Part shown: piece by piece, positions 36,131 to 44,920 of the stretch
Layout: the number at the start of each line of letters is the position of its first letter
Numbering within the stretch: position 1 is the stretch's first letter
Translations under genes and position numbers: made by a program
Notes under the pieces: model-generated
The model's input: only the letters and a program-made list of their open reading frames with translations
Database searches by the model: none
What the model was told of the DNA's origin: nothing
Assembly: GCF_900176505.1 (NCBI RefSeq)
Contig: NZ_FWYB01000003.1
Coordinates: forward strand, 248,001-312,000
Source: Pedobacter nyackensis
Lineage (GTDB): Bacteria > Bacteroidota > Bacteroidia > Sphingobacteriales > Sphingobacteriaceae
Direction: 5' to 3'
DNA: 64,000 bases

Positions 36131-37459
36131 ATGAAACAAAATTTATTTAAATGTTTACCCTTAGCTTTTTCGGCTTTGTTTTTAGGTGGTGCTGTTCAGG
36201 CACAGGATAAATCGGCTGAGGCAAACCAGCTTTCTACCTGGTCAATTGGTATAAATGCAGGTGCGCTATCACCAATTTCTCCACTTGGAGGTAAAAATGA
36301 TTTTTCCAACTGGAAAACTGATTTGGGATACGGTTTGTATATTAAAAAGCAACTTACCCCATATTTCTCTCTTCGTTTGGATGGGGTTAGAGGTAAATTA
36401 AAAGGTGATAATGCAGAGCCATTTGATGGTGGAACTGTTAATATGAGTAGTGTTAGTGCTTTTGAAACTGACCTTTCTTATTCCGGAAGTTTAAATGCGG
36501 TGGTAAACTTGTTTAACATTAGCATGTTTAATAAAAACAGCGCATTGCAATTGTATGCATCTGCTGGTGCTGGTTTAGCTGGTTATAAAGTTAAAACTGC
36601 CACAGGCAGTGGGACTTTAACAGATTATGCAGCTGGTAAAACCATTAGTGAATTGATTATTCCGGTTGGATTGGGTGCTAAGTTCAAAGTAGCCGAAAGG
36701 ATAAACCTGGATTTGGGTTGGACTGTAAACTACGTTGATGGTGATAACCTGGATGGAGTTTATCGTACTGGTAATGATAAATATTCTTATGCTTACGGTG
36801 GTTTAGAGTTTGCGCTTGGTAAAGGAGGAAAACAATTGGCATGGCATAATCCTGTAGCTTTAACTTATGATGAAGCTTTACAGGCTAAACAAACAGCTGA
36901 TGCATTGAAAAGCGATATGGATGCGCAAAAAGCTGAAAATGCTAAGTTAAGAGCTGAAATGAGCGACCTGATGAAAGATACTGATGGTGATGGCGTTTCT
37001 GATAAATTTGATAAATGTCCAGGTACACCTTCAGGAGTAGTTGTGGATGGGGCTGGTTGTCCTTTAAAAGTTCCGGTTCCAGTTGTTCAGGAAAAAGTAA
37101 TTATTACTGAAGCAGATCGCAAAGTGGTTGCCGATGCAATTAAGAACCTTGAGTTTGATTTGAATAAAGCTACCATTCGTGCAAAATCGTATCCGACATT
37201 AAACAGGGTTGCAGAGCTTCTGATCCAGAAGAATTTTAGTTTGAAATTAGCCGGACACACTGACAATACAGGATCTAATGCATTGAATATGCGTTTATCT
37301 AAAGCCAGAGCAGAGTCGGTAAGGACTTACCTGGTGGCGCAGGGTGCTAATGCATCCCGCATTGAGGCAACAGGTTATGGAGAGGAGCAACCTATCGCTT
37401 CTAATAAAACTGCCGCAGGTCGTCAGAAGAATAGAAGGGTAGAGTTCACTTTATACTAG
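36131..37459 (+). CDS. OmpA-family outer-membrane porin with calcium-type repeat and peptidoglycan-binding domain
   Basis: This 442-aa structural outer-membrane protein has a signal peptide (cleavage near AVQAQ) and an N-terminal beta-barrel (about 30-240). A short helical linker (about 250-280, AKQTADALKSDMDAQKAENA) is followed by a thrombospondin type 3-like calcium motif DTDGDGVSDKFDKCPGTP near 283-300. The C-terminal OmpA domain (about 325-442) has LEFDLNKATIRAKSYPTLNR and GHTDNTGSNALNMRLSKARA. It anchors the outer membrane to peptidoglycan. It is monocistronic, with a terminator at 37485-37514. Confidence 0.94.
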   Translation: MKQNLFKCLPLAFSALFLGGAVQAQDKSAEANQLSTWSIGINAGALSPISPLGGKNDFSNWKTDLGYGLYIKKQLTPYFSLRLDGVRGKLKGDNAEPFDGGTVNMSSVSAFETDLSYSGSLNAVVNLFNISMFNKNSALQLYASAGAGLAGYKVKTATGSGTLTDYAAGKTISELIIPVGLGAKFKVAERINLDLGWTVNYVDGDNLDGVYRTGNDKYSYAYGGLEFALGKGGKQLAWHNPVALTYDEALQAKQTADALKSDMDAQKAENAKLRAEMSDLMKDTDGDGVSDKFDKCPGTPSGVVVDGAGCPLKVPVPVVQEKVIITEADRKVVADAIKNLEFDLNKATIRAKSYPTLNRVAELLIQKNFSLKLAGHTDNTGSNALNMRLSKARAESVRTYLVAQGANASRIEATGYGEEQPIASNKTAAGRQKNRRVEFTLY

Positions 37460-37484
37460 ACAGAATTAGTACTGAGCGTAAAAG

Positions 37485-37514
37485 GCCTTCCTGTTAATTC
37501 AGGAGGGCTTTTTT
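37485..37514 (+). terminator. Intrinsic terminator of the OmpA porin gene
   Basis: The arms gccttcctg (37485-37493) and caggagggc (37500-37508) form a 9-bp stem with one G-U pair. The loop is 6 nt, and six T follow at 37509-37514, 26 bp after the stop codon. Confidence 0.85.
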
Positions 37515-37540
37515 GTGTCTAATATTATTAATTAATTGTA

Positions 37541-37572
37541 TTTGCATTATAGTTTTTAATTCTATAGCTTTG
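37541..37572 (+). promoter_or_regulatory. Bacteroidota-type promoter of the marR-fad operon
   Basis: The -33 box tttg (37541-37544) and -7 box tagctttg (37565-37572) are separated by 20 bp, fitting the Bacteroidota consensus TTTG, about 20 bp, TAnnTTTG. Transcription would start near 37578, leaving a leader of about 15 nt before the marR ATG at 37593. Confidence 0.7.
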
Positions 37573-37573
37573 T

Positions 37574-37585
37574 TATGCAAGCATA
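37574..37585. promoter_or_regulatory. Candidate MarR operator overlapping the transcription start
   Basis: The inverted repeat tatgc-aa-gcata lies immediately after the -7 box and across the expected start site, 8 bp before the marR ATG. This is where an autorepressing MarR protein would bind. Binding itself is inferred. Confidence 0.5.
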
Positions 37586-37592
37586 GTAATTA

Positions 37593-38051
37593 ATGAAACA
37601 GCAGGAAACAATAGATTATTTTTTGAAGGTAGTTTGGCAGAATGTATCAAATACATACAATCAAATCGCCTCGGGGTTTGGAATCACACAGGCCATAGGC
37701 TATGTGCTCATTAATATTGGCAAAGAAGGCACAGCTGTTACGCAGCTGGCGGGCTTGCTGGGTGTGAAGGCAACCAGCCTGTCCAGGATGCTAAACAATA
37801 TGGAAGAACTAGGGTTAATATACAGGGAAACTTCGACAGGGGATAAACGTTCTGTGAAAGTTTACCTGACTGAACTTGGTTATGAAAAAAGGCATATGGC
37901 TAAAGGTGTAGTGATTGATTTTAACGAATACCTGGCTAAAAACCTGAGTACAATCGAAAAGAATAACCTGTTGATAACCCTGCAGAAATTGAACAAACTT
38001 ACATTGGCATATAAAATTCCCGTTGAAGATGATGAACAAAAAGATCAATAA
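37593..38051 (+). CDS. MarR family transcriptional regulator of the fad operon
   Basis: This 152-aa winged-helix regulator probably represses its own operon. The wHTH core (about 25-115) has IASGFGITQAIGYVLINIGK, then the recognition region GLLGVKATSLSRMLNNMEEL and the wing LIYRETSTGDKRSVKVYLTE. It is the first gene of a run containing fadN-like, fadA-like and fadE-like genes, and its stop overlaps the start of the next gene by about 20 bp. By analogy with fatty-acid regulators of other bacteria, an acyl-CoA may be the inducer, but nothing in the sequence shows the ligand. Confidence 0.92.
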   Translation: MKQQETIDYFLKVVWQNVSNTYNQIASGFGITQAIGYVLINIGKEGTAVTQLAGLLGVKATSLSRMLNNMEELGLIYRETSTGDKRSVKVYLTELGYEKRHMAKGVVIDFNEYLAKNLSTIEKNNLLITLQKLNKLTLAYKIPVEDDEQKDQ

Positions 38052-40392
38052 AGTAGTGGTGCTGGGCTCAGGTATTATGGGCTCGCGTATTGCCTGTCAC
38101 TTTGCGAACATTGGAGTAGAAGTGCTTTTGCTGGATATCCCGGCTAAAGAAGGTGATAAAAACACCATTGTAAACACAGCCTTGCAGAATGCGGTGAAAA
38201 CCAATCCTTCGCCGGTTTATTCGAAAAAGGTGCTTAACAAAATTACAACGGGGAACTTCGAAGATGATATGGCCAAGATTGCCGGCTATGATTGGATTAT
38301 AGAAGTTGTAGTAGAGAACCTTGATATCAAGAAAAAGGTTTTTGAACAGGTAGAGCAATTCCGCAAGCCTGGTACTTTAGTTACTTCAAATACTTCGGGT
38401 ATTCCGATTCATTTGATGGCGGAAGGTCGTTCGGAAGATTTTAAAGCGAATTTCTGTGGAACGCACTTTTTTAATCCGCCACGCTATTTAAGATTACTTG
38501 AAATTATACCTACGCTGCATACCAACCCACAACTGGTTGATTTTTTAATGCATTACGGCGATAAATTCTTAGGAAAGACTACTGTTTTATGTAAAGATAC
38601 CCCCGCATTTATTGCCAATAGGGTTGGGGTATATTCCATCATGGCTTTATTGCACCTGGTGGAAAAAATGGAGCTGACTGTTGAGGAGGTGGATAAATTT
38701 ACCGGACCAGCATTGGGCCGACCAAAATCTGCTACTTTCCGTACTACGGATGTGGTTGGTCTGGATACCATGATTAAAGTATCGAAAGGGCTGTATGACA
38801 ATTGTCCGGATGATAAGGCGCACGATTTGTTTAAACTTCCTGCTTATGTAGAGAAGATGGAAACTAATAAATGGCTGGGTGATAAAACCGGTCAGGGCTT
38901 CTATAAGAAAACAAAATCTGCCGATGGCAAAACAGAAATACTAGCGCTGGACTTAAAAACGCTGGAATACCGTCCTCAGGAGAAGGTTAAATCAGCTACG
39001 CTGGATATGACTAAGCCTATTGAGAATGTGAAAGACAGGATGAAGGTGTTCGCAGCAGGGAAAGATAAAGCAGGAGAGTTGTTCAGGGCTTCTTTCTTTG
39101 GTTTGTTTGAATATGTGTCCGACAGAATCCCTGAGATTTCTGATGAATTATACAGAATTGATGATGCCATGCGTGCTGGTTTCGGATGGGACTTAGGTCC
39201 GTTCGAAGTTTGGGATGCTGTAGGTGTTACGGAAGCAATTGAAGGCATGAAGAAATATGGACATGAGGCTGCGGCTTGGGTTCATGAAATGCTTGCTGCC
39301 GGACATACCTCATTTTACAAAGTAGAAGATGGCGTTAAAAAATATTACGATATCCCTTCTAAAAGCTTTAAAGCAGTGCCTGGCACTGAAGCATTTATCA
39401 TCCTTGATAATTTAAGGGCCAATAAAGTGATCTGGAAAAACTCCGGAGCTTCAATTATTGATCTGGGTGATGGAATTTTAAATGTAGAGTTCCATTCTAA
39501 AATGAATACCATTGGCGGGGACACTTTACAAGCCATTAATAAAGCCATTGATATGGCTGAAAAAGATTATAGAGGCGTAGTGATTGGTAACGACGGGGCA
39601 AACTTCTCCGCAGGAGCTAATGTAGGAATGATCTTTATGATGGCGGTTGAGCAGGAGTGGGAAGAGTTGAATCTGGCGATCAGGATGTTCCAGAATACTT
39701 CTATGCGGATCAGGTATTCATCTATTCCGGTAGTTGTGGCCCCTCATAATTTAACCTTGGGTGGTGGTTGTGAATTTAGTTTGCATGCCGACCACGTACA
39801 GCTGAATGCTGAAACCTATATGGGATTGGTTGAGTTTGGTGTGGGTGTGATTCCCGGTGGCGGTGGTACAAAGGAATTCGCTTTGCGCGCTTCTGATGAG
39901 TATAAAGAGGATCAGATTGTACAGAATGCATTGAAAGATCGCTTCTTAACCATCGGTATGGCTAAAGTTTCTACTTCAGCTGTAGAAGCATTTGAACTGG
40001 GTTATTTGCAGAAAGATAAATATTCGATCAGTATGAACCGGAGCAGGTTAATTGCCGATGCAAAGGCTAAGGCGATTGAACTGGCTGATGCCGGGTATAC
40101 GCAACCGGTAAGACGTAAAGACATTAGGGTTTTAGGTAAACAGGGCTTAGGTATTGTTTACGCTGGTGCCAATACCATGTATTCGGGTCGTTATATTTCT
40201 GAGCATGATAAAAAGATTTCTGAGAAGCTGGGTTGGGTAATGTGTGGTGGAGATCTATCGTCGCCAACCGAAGTAACAGAGCAATATTTGCTGGATCTGG
40301 AGAGGGAAGTTTTCTTATCGCTTTGTGGAGAGCGTAAGACTTTAGAGCGGATACAGAGTATTGTAACCAAGGGTAAACCATTAAGAAACTAA
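38029..40392 (+). CDS. fadN: 3-hydroxyacyl-CoA dehydrogenase / enoyl-CoA hydratase fusion (FadN-like)
   Basis: This bifunctional beta-oxidation enzyme hydrates enoyl-CoA and oxidises 3-hydroxyacyl-CoA with NAD. The dehydrogenase comes first: Rossmann motif VVVLGSGIMGSRIACHFAN (residues about 8-26), then SNTSGIPIHLMAEG, GTHFFNPPRYLRLLEIIP and the C-terminal helical domains. The hydratase half (about 475-660) has GNDGANFSAGANVGMI and LGGGCEFSLHADHVQLNAE with GVGVIPGGGGTKEF. This order and the length (about 787 aa) match FadN of Bacillus subtilis (fadNAE) rather than E. coli FadB. I start at the ATG at 38029; the ATG at 38032 is equally possible. The coding sequence overlaps marR, suggesting coupling. 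Confidence 0.94.
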   Translation: MMNKKINKVVVLGSGIMGSRIACHFANIGVEVLLLDIPAKEGDKNTIVNTALQNAVKTNPSPVYSKKVLNKITTGNFEDDMAKIAGYDWIIEVVVENLDIKKKVFEQVEQFRKPGTLVTSNTSGIPIHLMAEGRSEDFKANFCGTHFFNPPRYLRLLEIIPTLHTNPQLVDFLMHYGDKFLGKTTVLCKDTPAFIANRVGVYSIMALLHLVEKMELTVEEVDKFTGPALGRPKSATFRTTDVVGLDTMIKVSKGLYDNCPDDKAHDLFKLPAYVEKMETNKWLGDKTGQGFYKKTKSADGKTEILALDLKTLEYRPQEKVKSATLDMTKPIENVKDRMKVFAAGKDKAGELFRASFFGLFEYVSDRIPEISDELYRIDDAMRAGFGWDLGPFEVWDAVGVTEAIEGMKKYGHEAAAWVHEMLAAGHTSFYKVEDGVKKYYDIPSKSFKAVPGTEAFIILDNLRANKVIWKNSGASIIDLGDGILNVEFHSKMNTIGGDTLQAINKAIDMAEKDYRGVVIGNDGANFSAGANVGMIFMMAVEQEWEELNLAIRMFQNTSMRIRYSSIPVVVAPHNLTLGGGCEFSLHADHVQLNAETYMGLVEFGVGVIPGGGGTKEFALRASDEYKEDQIVQNALKDRFLTIGMAKVSTSAVEAFELGYLQKDKYSISMNRSRLIADAKAKAIELADAGYTQPVRRKDIRVLGKQGLGIVYAGANTMYSGRYISEHDKKISEKLGWVMCGGDLSSPTEVTEQYLLDLEREVFLSLCGERKTLERIQSIVTKGKPLRN

Positions 40393-40415
40393 TTAGCTTA
40401 ATAAAAAGATAAGAC

Positions 40416-41594
40416 ATGCAAGAAGCATATATTATAGCAGGATATCGTACCGCAGTGGGCAAGGCCCCTCGTGGTGTATTTCGTTTTACAAGAGCTGATG
40501 ATTTGGCTGCAGAAGTAATCAGAGCACTGGTAGCTTCGGTACCTAACCTGGATAAAGAACAGATTGATGATGTAATTGTTGGGAATGCAACGCCTGAGGC
40601 TGAGCAGGGACTAAATATAGCCCGTATGATCTCGTTAATGGGATTGGATACGGATAAAGTACCGGGTGTTACTGTAAACAGGTATTGTGCATCGGGCCTG
40701 GAAACTATTGCTACTGCCGTTGCTAAGATTAAGAGCGGAATGGCAGATTGTATTATCGCCGGTGGTGTGGAAGTGATGTCGGGCATGCCTTTTGGTGGTT
40801 GGAAGATCGTTCCGAATGCAGATGTGGCCAGGACTAATCCGGATTGGTATTGGGGAATGGGCTTGACTGCTGAAGCTGTAGCAAAGGAATACAATGTGAA
40901 CAGGGAAGACCAGGATTTATTTTCTTTTCAATCGCATCAGAAAGCAGTAGAAGCCATTAAAAATGGTCATTTGAAAGATGGGGTATTGCCGATTACAGTG
41001 AATGAAAATTACCTGGATGCGGATATGAAAAAGAAAACCCGCAGTTATGTAGTGGATACTGATGAGGGACCACGTGCTGATACTTCGGTTGAGAAGCTGG
41101 CTAAATTAAAGCCTGTTTTTGCTGCGGATGGTTGTGTTACGGCGGGTAATTCTTCGCAGACCTCAGATGGTGCCGCTTTTGTACTGGTGGTGTCTGAAAA
41201 GAAAATGAAAGAACTGGGTGTTGATCCTATTGCGCGTTTAGTGAGTTATGGAATTGCAGGTGTGCCACCACGTATTATGGGGATCGGACCGATCTATGCG
41301 ATTCCTAAAGCATTAAAACAGGCAGGGATGACGCTTGATCAGATGGATTTGATTGAGCTTAATGAGGCTTTTGCTTCTCAATCACTGGCTATTGTAAGGG
41401 ATTTGCACATCAATCCAGATATTTTAAATGTGAATGGTGGTGCGATTGCCTTAGGACATCCATTGGGATGTACCGGAGCAAAGTTATCAGTGCAAATATT
41501 TAATGAATTAAAAAGAAGGAAACAGAAATACGGGATGGTGACGATGTGCGTAGGTACAGGACAGGGCGCAGCCGGTATTTTTGAAATGCTTTAA
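40416..41594 (+). CDS. fadA: Acetyl-CoA C-acyltransferase (3-ketoacyl-CoA thiolase)
   Basis: This thiolase releases acetyl-CoA from 3-ketoacyl-CoA, the last step of beta-oxidation. It is 392 aa. The active-site Cys is in TVNRYCASGLETIATAVAK (about 88-106). The His motif is GGAIALGHPLGCTGAK, and the second Cys lies in TMCVGTGQGAAGIFEML at the C-terminus. It starts 23 bp after the fadN-like gene and ends 13 bp before the acyl-CoA dehydrogenase start. Confidence 0.95.
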   Translation: MQEAYIIAGYRTAVGKAPRGVFRFTRADDLAAEVIRALVASVPNLDKEQIDDVIVGNATPEAEQGLNIARMISLMGLDTDKVPGVTVNRYCASGLETIATAVAKIKSGMADCIIAGGVEVMSGMPFGGWKIVPNADVARTNPDWYWGMGLTAEAVAKEYNVNREDQDLFSFQSHQKAVEAIKNGHLKDGVLPITVNENYLDADMKKKTRSYVVDTDEGPRADTSVEKLAKLKPVFAADGCVTAGNSSQTSDGAAFVLVVSEKKMKELGVDPIARLVSYGIAGVPPRIMGIGPIYAIPKALKQAGMTLDQMDLIELNEAFASQSLAIVRDLHINPDILNVNGGAIALGHPLGCTGAKLSVQIFNELKRRKQKYGMVTMCVGTGQGAAGIFEML

Positions 41595-41607
41595 TATTAT
41601 AGAAAAC

Positions 41608-43398
41608 ATGGAAGCTACAGACAAAAAAACAATTAAGGGTGGCGAGTTTTTGATCACAGAAACCACTTATCAGGATGTATTTATTCCTGAAGAATTTGAT
41701 GAAGAGCAAAAGATGATTGCACAGACCTGTCGGGATTTTCTGGCAGCTGAAGTGTTCCCAAATCTTGACCGTATTGATGCGCAGGAAGAAGGATTGATGG
41801 TTTCATTGATGGATAAAGCGGGGGAGCTGGGTATTTTAGGGGTTTCTATCCCTGAAGTGTATGGTGGTTTCGGGAAGGATTTTAATACTTCTATGCTGGT
41901 TGCAGATGTAATTGGTGCCGGGCATTCATTTGCTGTAGCTTTGTCGGCGCATACAGGTATTGGTACTTTGCCTATTCTGTATTATGGATCAGAAGAACAG
42001 AAAAATAAATATATCCCTAAGCTGGGAACAGGTGAGTGGAAAGCTGCCTATTGCTTAACAGAACCTAATTCAGGGTCGGATGCCAATTCGGGTAAAACGA
42101 AGGCGAAGTTATCTGATGATGGTAAGCACTATGTGATTAATGGTCAGAAAATGTGGATCACCAATGGTGGTTTCGCAGATGTTTTTATCGTGTTTGCAAA
42201 AATTGATGATGATGCTAACTTGACTGCTTTCATCGTAGAGCGTGCTTTCGGCGGCATTACCATGAACCCGGAAGAGCATAAAATGGGTATTAAAGGATCT
42301 TCAACAAGACAGGTATTCTTTAACGACTGCCATGTGCCGGTTGAGAACATGCTTTCAGAGCGTCAGAACGGATTTAAGATTGCAGTTAACATTTTAAATA
42401 TAGGTCGGATTAAACTGGCTGCAGCGGCAATTGGTGCCTCAAAGGCCGTAATTGATACAGCTGTAAATTATTCAAATGAAAGGGTACAGTTTGATCGCCA
42501 GATCTCTAAATACGGAGCAATCAGATACAAACTGGCAGAAATGGCCACTAAAGTATATGCTGTAGAATCGGCCAATTATCGTGCAGGTCAGAATATTGAT
42601 GATGCTTATGCCTCATTGGTTGCAGGAGGGATGGATGCGAGTAAAGCAAAACTTAAATCTACAGAGCAATTTGCTGTGGAGTGCGCCATCTTGAAAGTAT
42701 GGGGCTCGGAAGTGTTGGATTATGTGGTTGATGAGGGGGTACAGGTTTATGGCGGTATGGGCTTCTCAGCTGATGCACCAATGGACAGGGCTTATCGTGA
42801 TGCACGCATAAACAGGATTTTTGAAGGTACCAATGAGATCAACAGATTGCTTACCGTTGATATGATGCTGAAACGCGCCATGAAAGGTGAACTGGATCTG
42901 ATGACACCTGCTACTGCTGTTGCGGCCGAACTAATGTCTATCCCTGATTTCGGTGAAGAAGATAATACGTTGTTTGCGGCTGAAAAGAAGATCCTTAAGA
43001 ATTTGAAAAAAGCAACACTGATGGTGGCTGGTGCTGCGGTTCAGAAGTTGATGATGAGCCTTTCAAAGGAGCAGGAAATATTGATGAACATTGCAGATAT
43101 GGCCAGCTATGTGTATGTGGCTGAATCGGCGATGTTGAGAACCGAGAAACTGGTAAGTATGCGTGGTGAGGAAGCTTGCGAAGGCCAGTTGAATATGATG
43201 CGTATTTACTTCGTTGAAGCTGTTGATGCGGTTCAGAAAGCAGGTAAGGAAGCGTTATGGGCTTTTGCTGAAGGTGATGAGTTGCGCATGATGATGGTTG
43301 GTCTGAAAAGATTTACCAAAATGGAAGCCTTTAATGTGAAAGACGTTAGACAAAAGGTGGCGCAGCAATTGATTGCTGCTAATAAATATTGTTATTAA
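41608..43398 (+). CDS. fadE: Acyl-CoA dehydrogenase (FadE-like, with C-terminal extension)
   Basis: This FAD enzyme introduces the first double bond in fatty acyl-CoA. Family motifs are YCLTEPNSGSDANSGKTKAK (residues about 145-164), WITNGGFADVFIVFAK, HKMGIKGSSTRQVFFNDC and the C-terminal VQVYGGMGFSADAPMDRAYR followed by RINRIFEGTNEINR. The approximately 180-residue extension after the catalytic core is typical of the B. subtilis FadE/VLCAD-like group. I start at the ATG at 41608 (MEATDKK), 13 bp after the thiolase stop; an upstream ATG at 41581 would lie inside the thiolase gene. A terminator at 43427-43453 closes the operon. Confidence 0.94.
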   Translation: MEATDKKTIKGGEFLITETTYQDVFIPEEFDEEQKMIAQTCRDFLAAEVFPNLDRIDAQEEGLMVSLMDKAGELGILGVSIPEVYGGFGKDFNTSMLVADVIGAGHSFAVALSAHTGIGTLPILYYGSEEQKNKYIPKLGTGEWKAAYCLTEPNSGSDANSGKTKAKLSDDGKHYVINGQKMWITNGGFADVFIVFAKIDDDANLTAFIVERAFGGITMNPEEHKMGIKGSSTRQVFFNDCHVPVENMLSERQNGFKIAVNILNIGRIKLAAAAIGASKAVIDTAVNYSNERVQFDRQISKYGAIRYKLAEMATKVYAVESANYRAGQNIDDAYASLVAGGMDASKAKLKSTEQFAVECAILKVWGSEVLDYVVDEGVQVYGGMGFSADAPMDRAYRDARINRIFEGTNEINRLLTVDMMLKRAMKGELDLMTPATAVAAELMSIPDFGEEDNTLFAAEKKILKNLKKATLMVAGAAVQKLMMSLSKEQEILMNIADMASYVYVAESAMLRTEKLVSMRGEEACEGQLNMMRIYFVEAVDAVQKAGKEALWAFAEGDELRMMMVGLKRFTKMEAFNVKDVRQKVAQQLIAANKYCY

Positions 43399-43426
43399 AG
43401 AAACGATTCATAATTAAAACTGGAAG

Positions 43427-43453
43427 GCCCGTAATCTGATTGCGGGCTTTTTT
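43427..43453 (+). terminator. Intrinsic terminator closing the fad operon
   Basis: The arms gcccgtaa and ttgcgggc flank a short loop and are followed by six T (43448-43453), about 30 bp past the acyl-CoA dehydrogenase stop. Confidence 0.85.
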
Positions 43454-43486
43454 GTGGCATGGAAAATTGTTAAAATTGGTTAAAAA

Positions 43487-43517
43487 TTGTGCCTTCAGCA
43501 ATAAAAGACTATTTTTG
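43487..43517 (+). promoter_or_regulatory. Promoter of the FKBP lipoprotein pair
   Basis: A ttg (43487-43489) and tatttttg (43510-43517) are 20 bp apart, matching the Bacteroidota consensus. The first gene's ATG begins at 43524, only 6 bp past the -7 box, so the transcript would be leaderless or nearly so. Three imperfect 10-bp repeats (aaaattgtta type) precede it at about 43463-43490. Confidence 0.6.
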
Positions 43518-43523
43518 TGAATT

Positions 43524-44015
43524 ATGTTAAAAGCCAGTGTTTTGTTGGGCCTTGTTTTGATTGCAGTAGGATTTTTTGCCTGCGAGAAAGACGTGCCTTA
43601 TGATGGACCAAAACAAATGGAAATTGACGCCGCAATAATTGATAAATATTTAGTGGATAGCAACGTTAGGGCAGATAAGCATAGCACCGGGTTGTATTAC
43701 AATATCATCCGAGAGGGTTCAGGAAACCCTGTTGCTCTTGATGACACTGTTTATGGCAATTATACATTGAAAATTTTAAAAGACTCCGTTTTGTTAGCCA
43801 AAACCGTCGACAGCACTTTCATGTTTATCCCACGTGGTTATATGAAAGGATGGAATACGGGGGTAAGCTTAATAAAACCAGGTGGAGCAATCAGGATGAT
43901 TATTCCGTCCCCCCTGGCCTATGAACAAAGGGTAGTTGAGTCACCAAAAATACCAGCAAATTCAATATTAGATATTACTTTAGAAATAGTTTCTGTAAAT
44001 AAAAAACCCAAATGA
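43524..44015 (+). CDS. FKBP-fold lipoprotein, active site degenerate
   Basis: This 163-aa lipoprotein has a signal peptide with lipobox FFAC (Cys about residue 20). Residues about 80-160 form an FKBP-type fold: DDTVYGNYTLKILKDS, then YMKGWNTGVSLIKPGGAIRM and IIPSPLAYEQ with IPANSILDITLEIVSV at the end. Compared with classical FKBPs it lacks the Phe-Asp pair after the first strands and the Gly after LAY. It is therefore probably a chaperone-like or weak prolyl isomerase. Its stop overlaps the next FKBP gene by 4 bp (ATGA). Confidence 0.88.
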   Translation: MLKASVLLGLVLIAVGFFACEKDVPYDGPKQMEIDAAIIDKYLVDSNVRADKHSTGLYYNIIREGSGNPVALDDTVYGNYTLKILKDSVLLAKTVDSTFMFIPRGYMKGWNTGVSLIKPGGAIRMIIPSPLAYEQRVVESPKIPANSILDITLEIVSVNKKPK

Positions 44016-44917
44016 TTAAAAAGTTATCATTATATACCCTTGCCTTGTTAGGCGGTTTAGTTCTGTTCAATTCATGTAAAAAGGAGTATGAGACTATTGA
44101 AACACTTGACGATCGCACAATAGCGGAATACATTAAAAATAACAACCTTACGAATGTAAAGGATACACTGGGTTATCATTATCAGATTATTACCCCTGGT
44201 GCGGGAGCTCAGTTGCTCAATTCGGACTCGGTATATTATACTTACGATTTTAAACACACCGATGGTCGTTCGATCATTAAGAATGGTGATTATCAGATTC
44301 CTGGGACATTTTTAGGATATACTGATAGATTTGGGTTTTTAACTATACCGAGTGTTAGATTCACGCTTAGTAAACTGAAAAGAGGTGGTACAGCAAGAGT
44401 TATTGTTCCATCAAGATTGGCATTTGGAAAAAATGGCAATACTACTTTAGGCGTTGGATCCAATGAGGTTATTGTAATTGAATTGGCTTTATTGGCTGAA
44501 AGTAAGCAACATCAGATAGATAATCTTTTGATCAATAAATTCGTTGCTGCTAATAAATTGCAAACGACAGTAGATCCTGGTAAGCGGGTTCAGTATATTG
44601 TTTCAAATGTTGGAACGGGTAAAGAAGACTTAAAGACGACTTCAACTGTAAAAGTTAAATATACTGGAAGATTACTTAACGGAACCGTTTTTGATTCTTC
44701 TACTGATGGTGTTGAATTTAAACTGGATGAAGTAATTCGAGGTTGGACAGAGACATTACCTGGAAAAGTAGGTGTAGGAGGTAAGATCAGGTTGTTGATT
44801 CCTTCTGATCTGGCTTATGGTAGTAAGGCACAAACAGACATTAGCGGGAATGTTTCTATCCCTGCGAACTCATCTCTTGATTTCGATATTGAGATTGTAA
44901 GTATTACAAATAAATAG
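44012..44917 (+). CDS. Two-domain FKBP-type peptidyl-prolyl isomerase lipoprotein
   Basis: This 301-aa lipoprotein (lipobox LFNSC, Cys about residue 22) is likely at the periplasmic face of a membrane and assists folding of envelope proteins. The first FKBP-like domain (about 65-165) is degenerate. The second (about 205-300) is canonical: VKVKYTGRLLNGTVFDSS, then VIRGWTETLPGKVGVGGKIR, LLIPSDLAYGS and IPANSSLDFDIEIVSI. Its ATG overlaps the TGA of the preceding gene, so the pair is translationally coupled. It converges on the photolyase pseudogene, only 3 bp from its end. Confidence 0.92.
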   Translation: MIKKLSLYTLALLGGLVLFNSCKKEYETIETLDDRTIAEYIKNNNLTNVKDTLGYHYQIITPGAGAQLLNSDSVYYTYDFKHTDGRSIIKNGDYQIPGTFLGYTDRFGFLTIPSVRFTLSKLKRGGTARVIVPSRLAFGKNGNTTLGVGSNEVIVIELALLAESKQHQIDNLLINKFVAANKLQTTVDPGKRVQYIVSNVGTGKEDLKTTSTVKVKYTGRLLNGTVFDSSTDGVEFKLDEVIRGWTETLPGKVGVGGKIRLLIPSDLAYGSKAQTDISGNVSIPANSSLDFDIEIVSITNK

Positions 44918-44920
44918 TCA

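Noticed and set aside
40124..40894. Long minus-strand frame opposite the fadN-like and thiolase genes
   Set aside because: Both sense genes are complete and well conserved; the antisense translation resembles nothing and is a codon-bias shadow.
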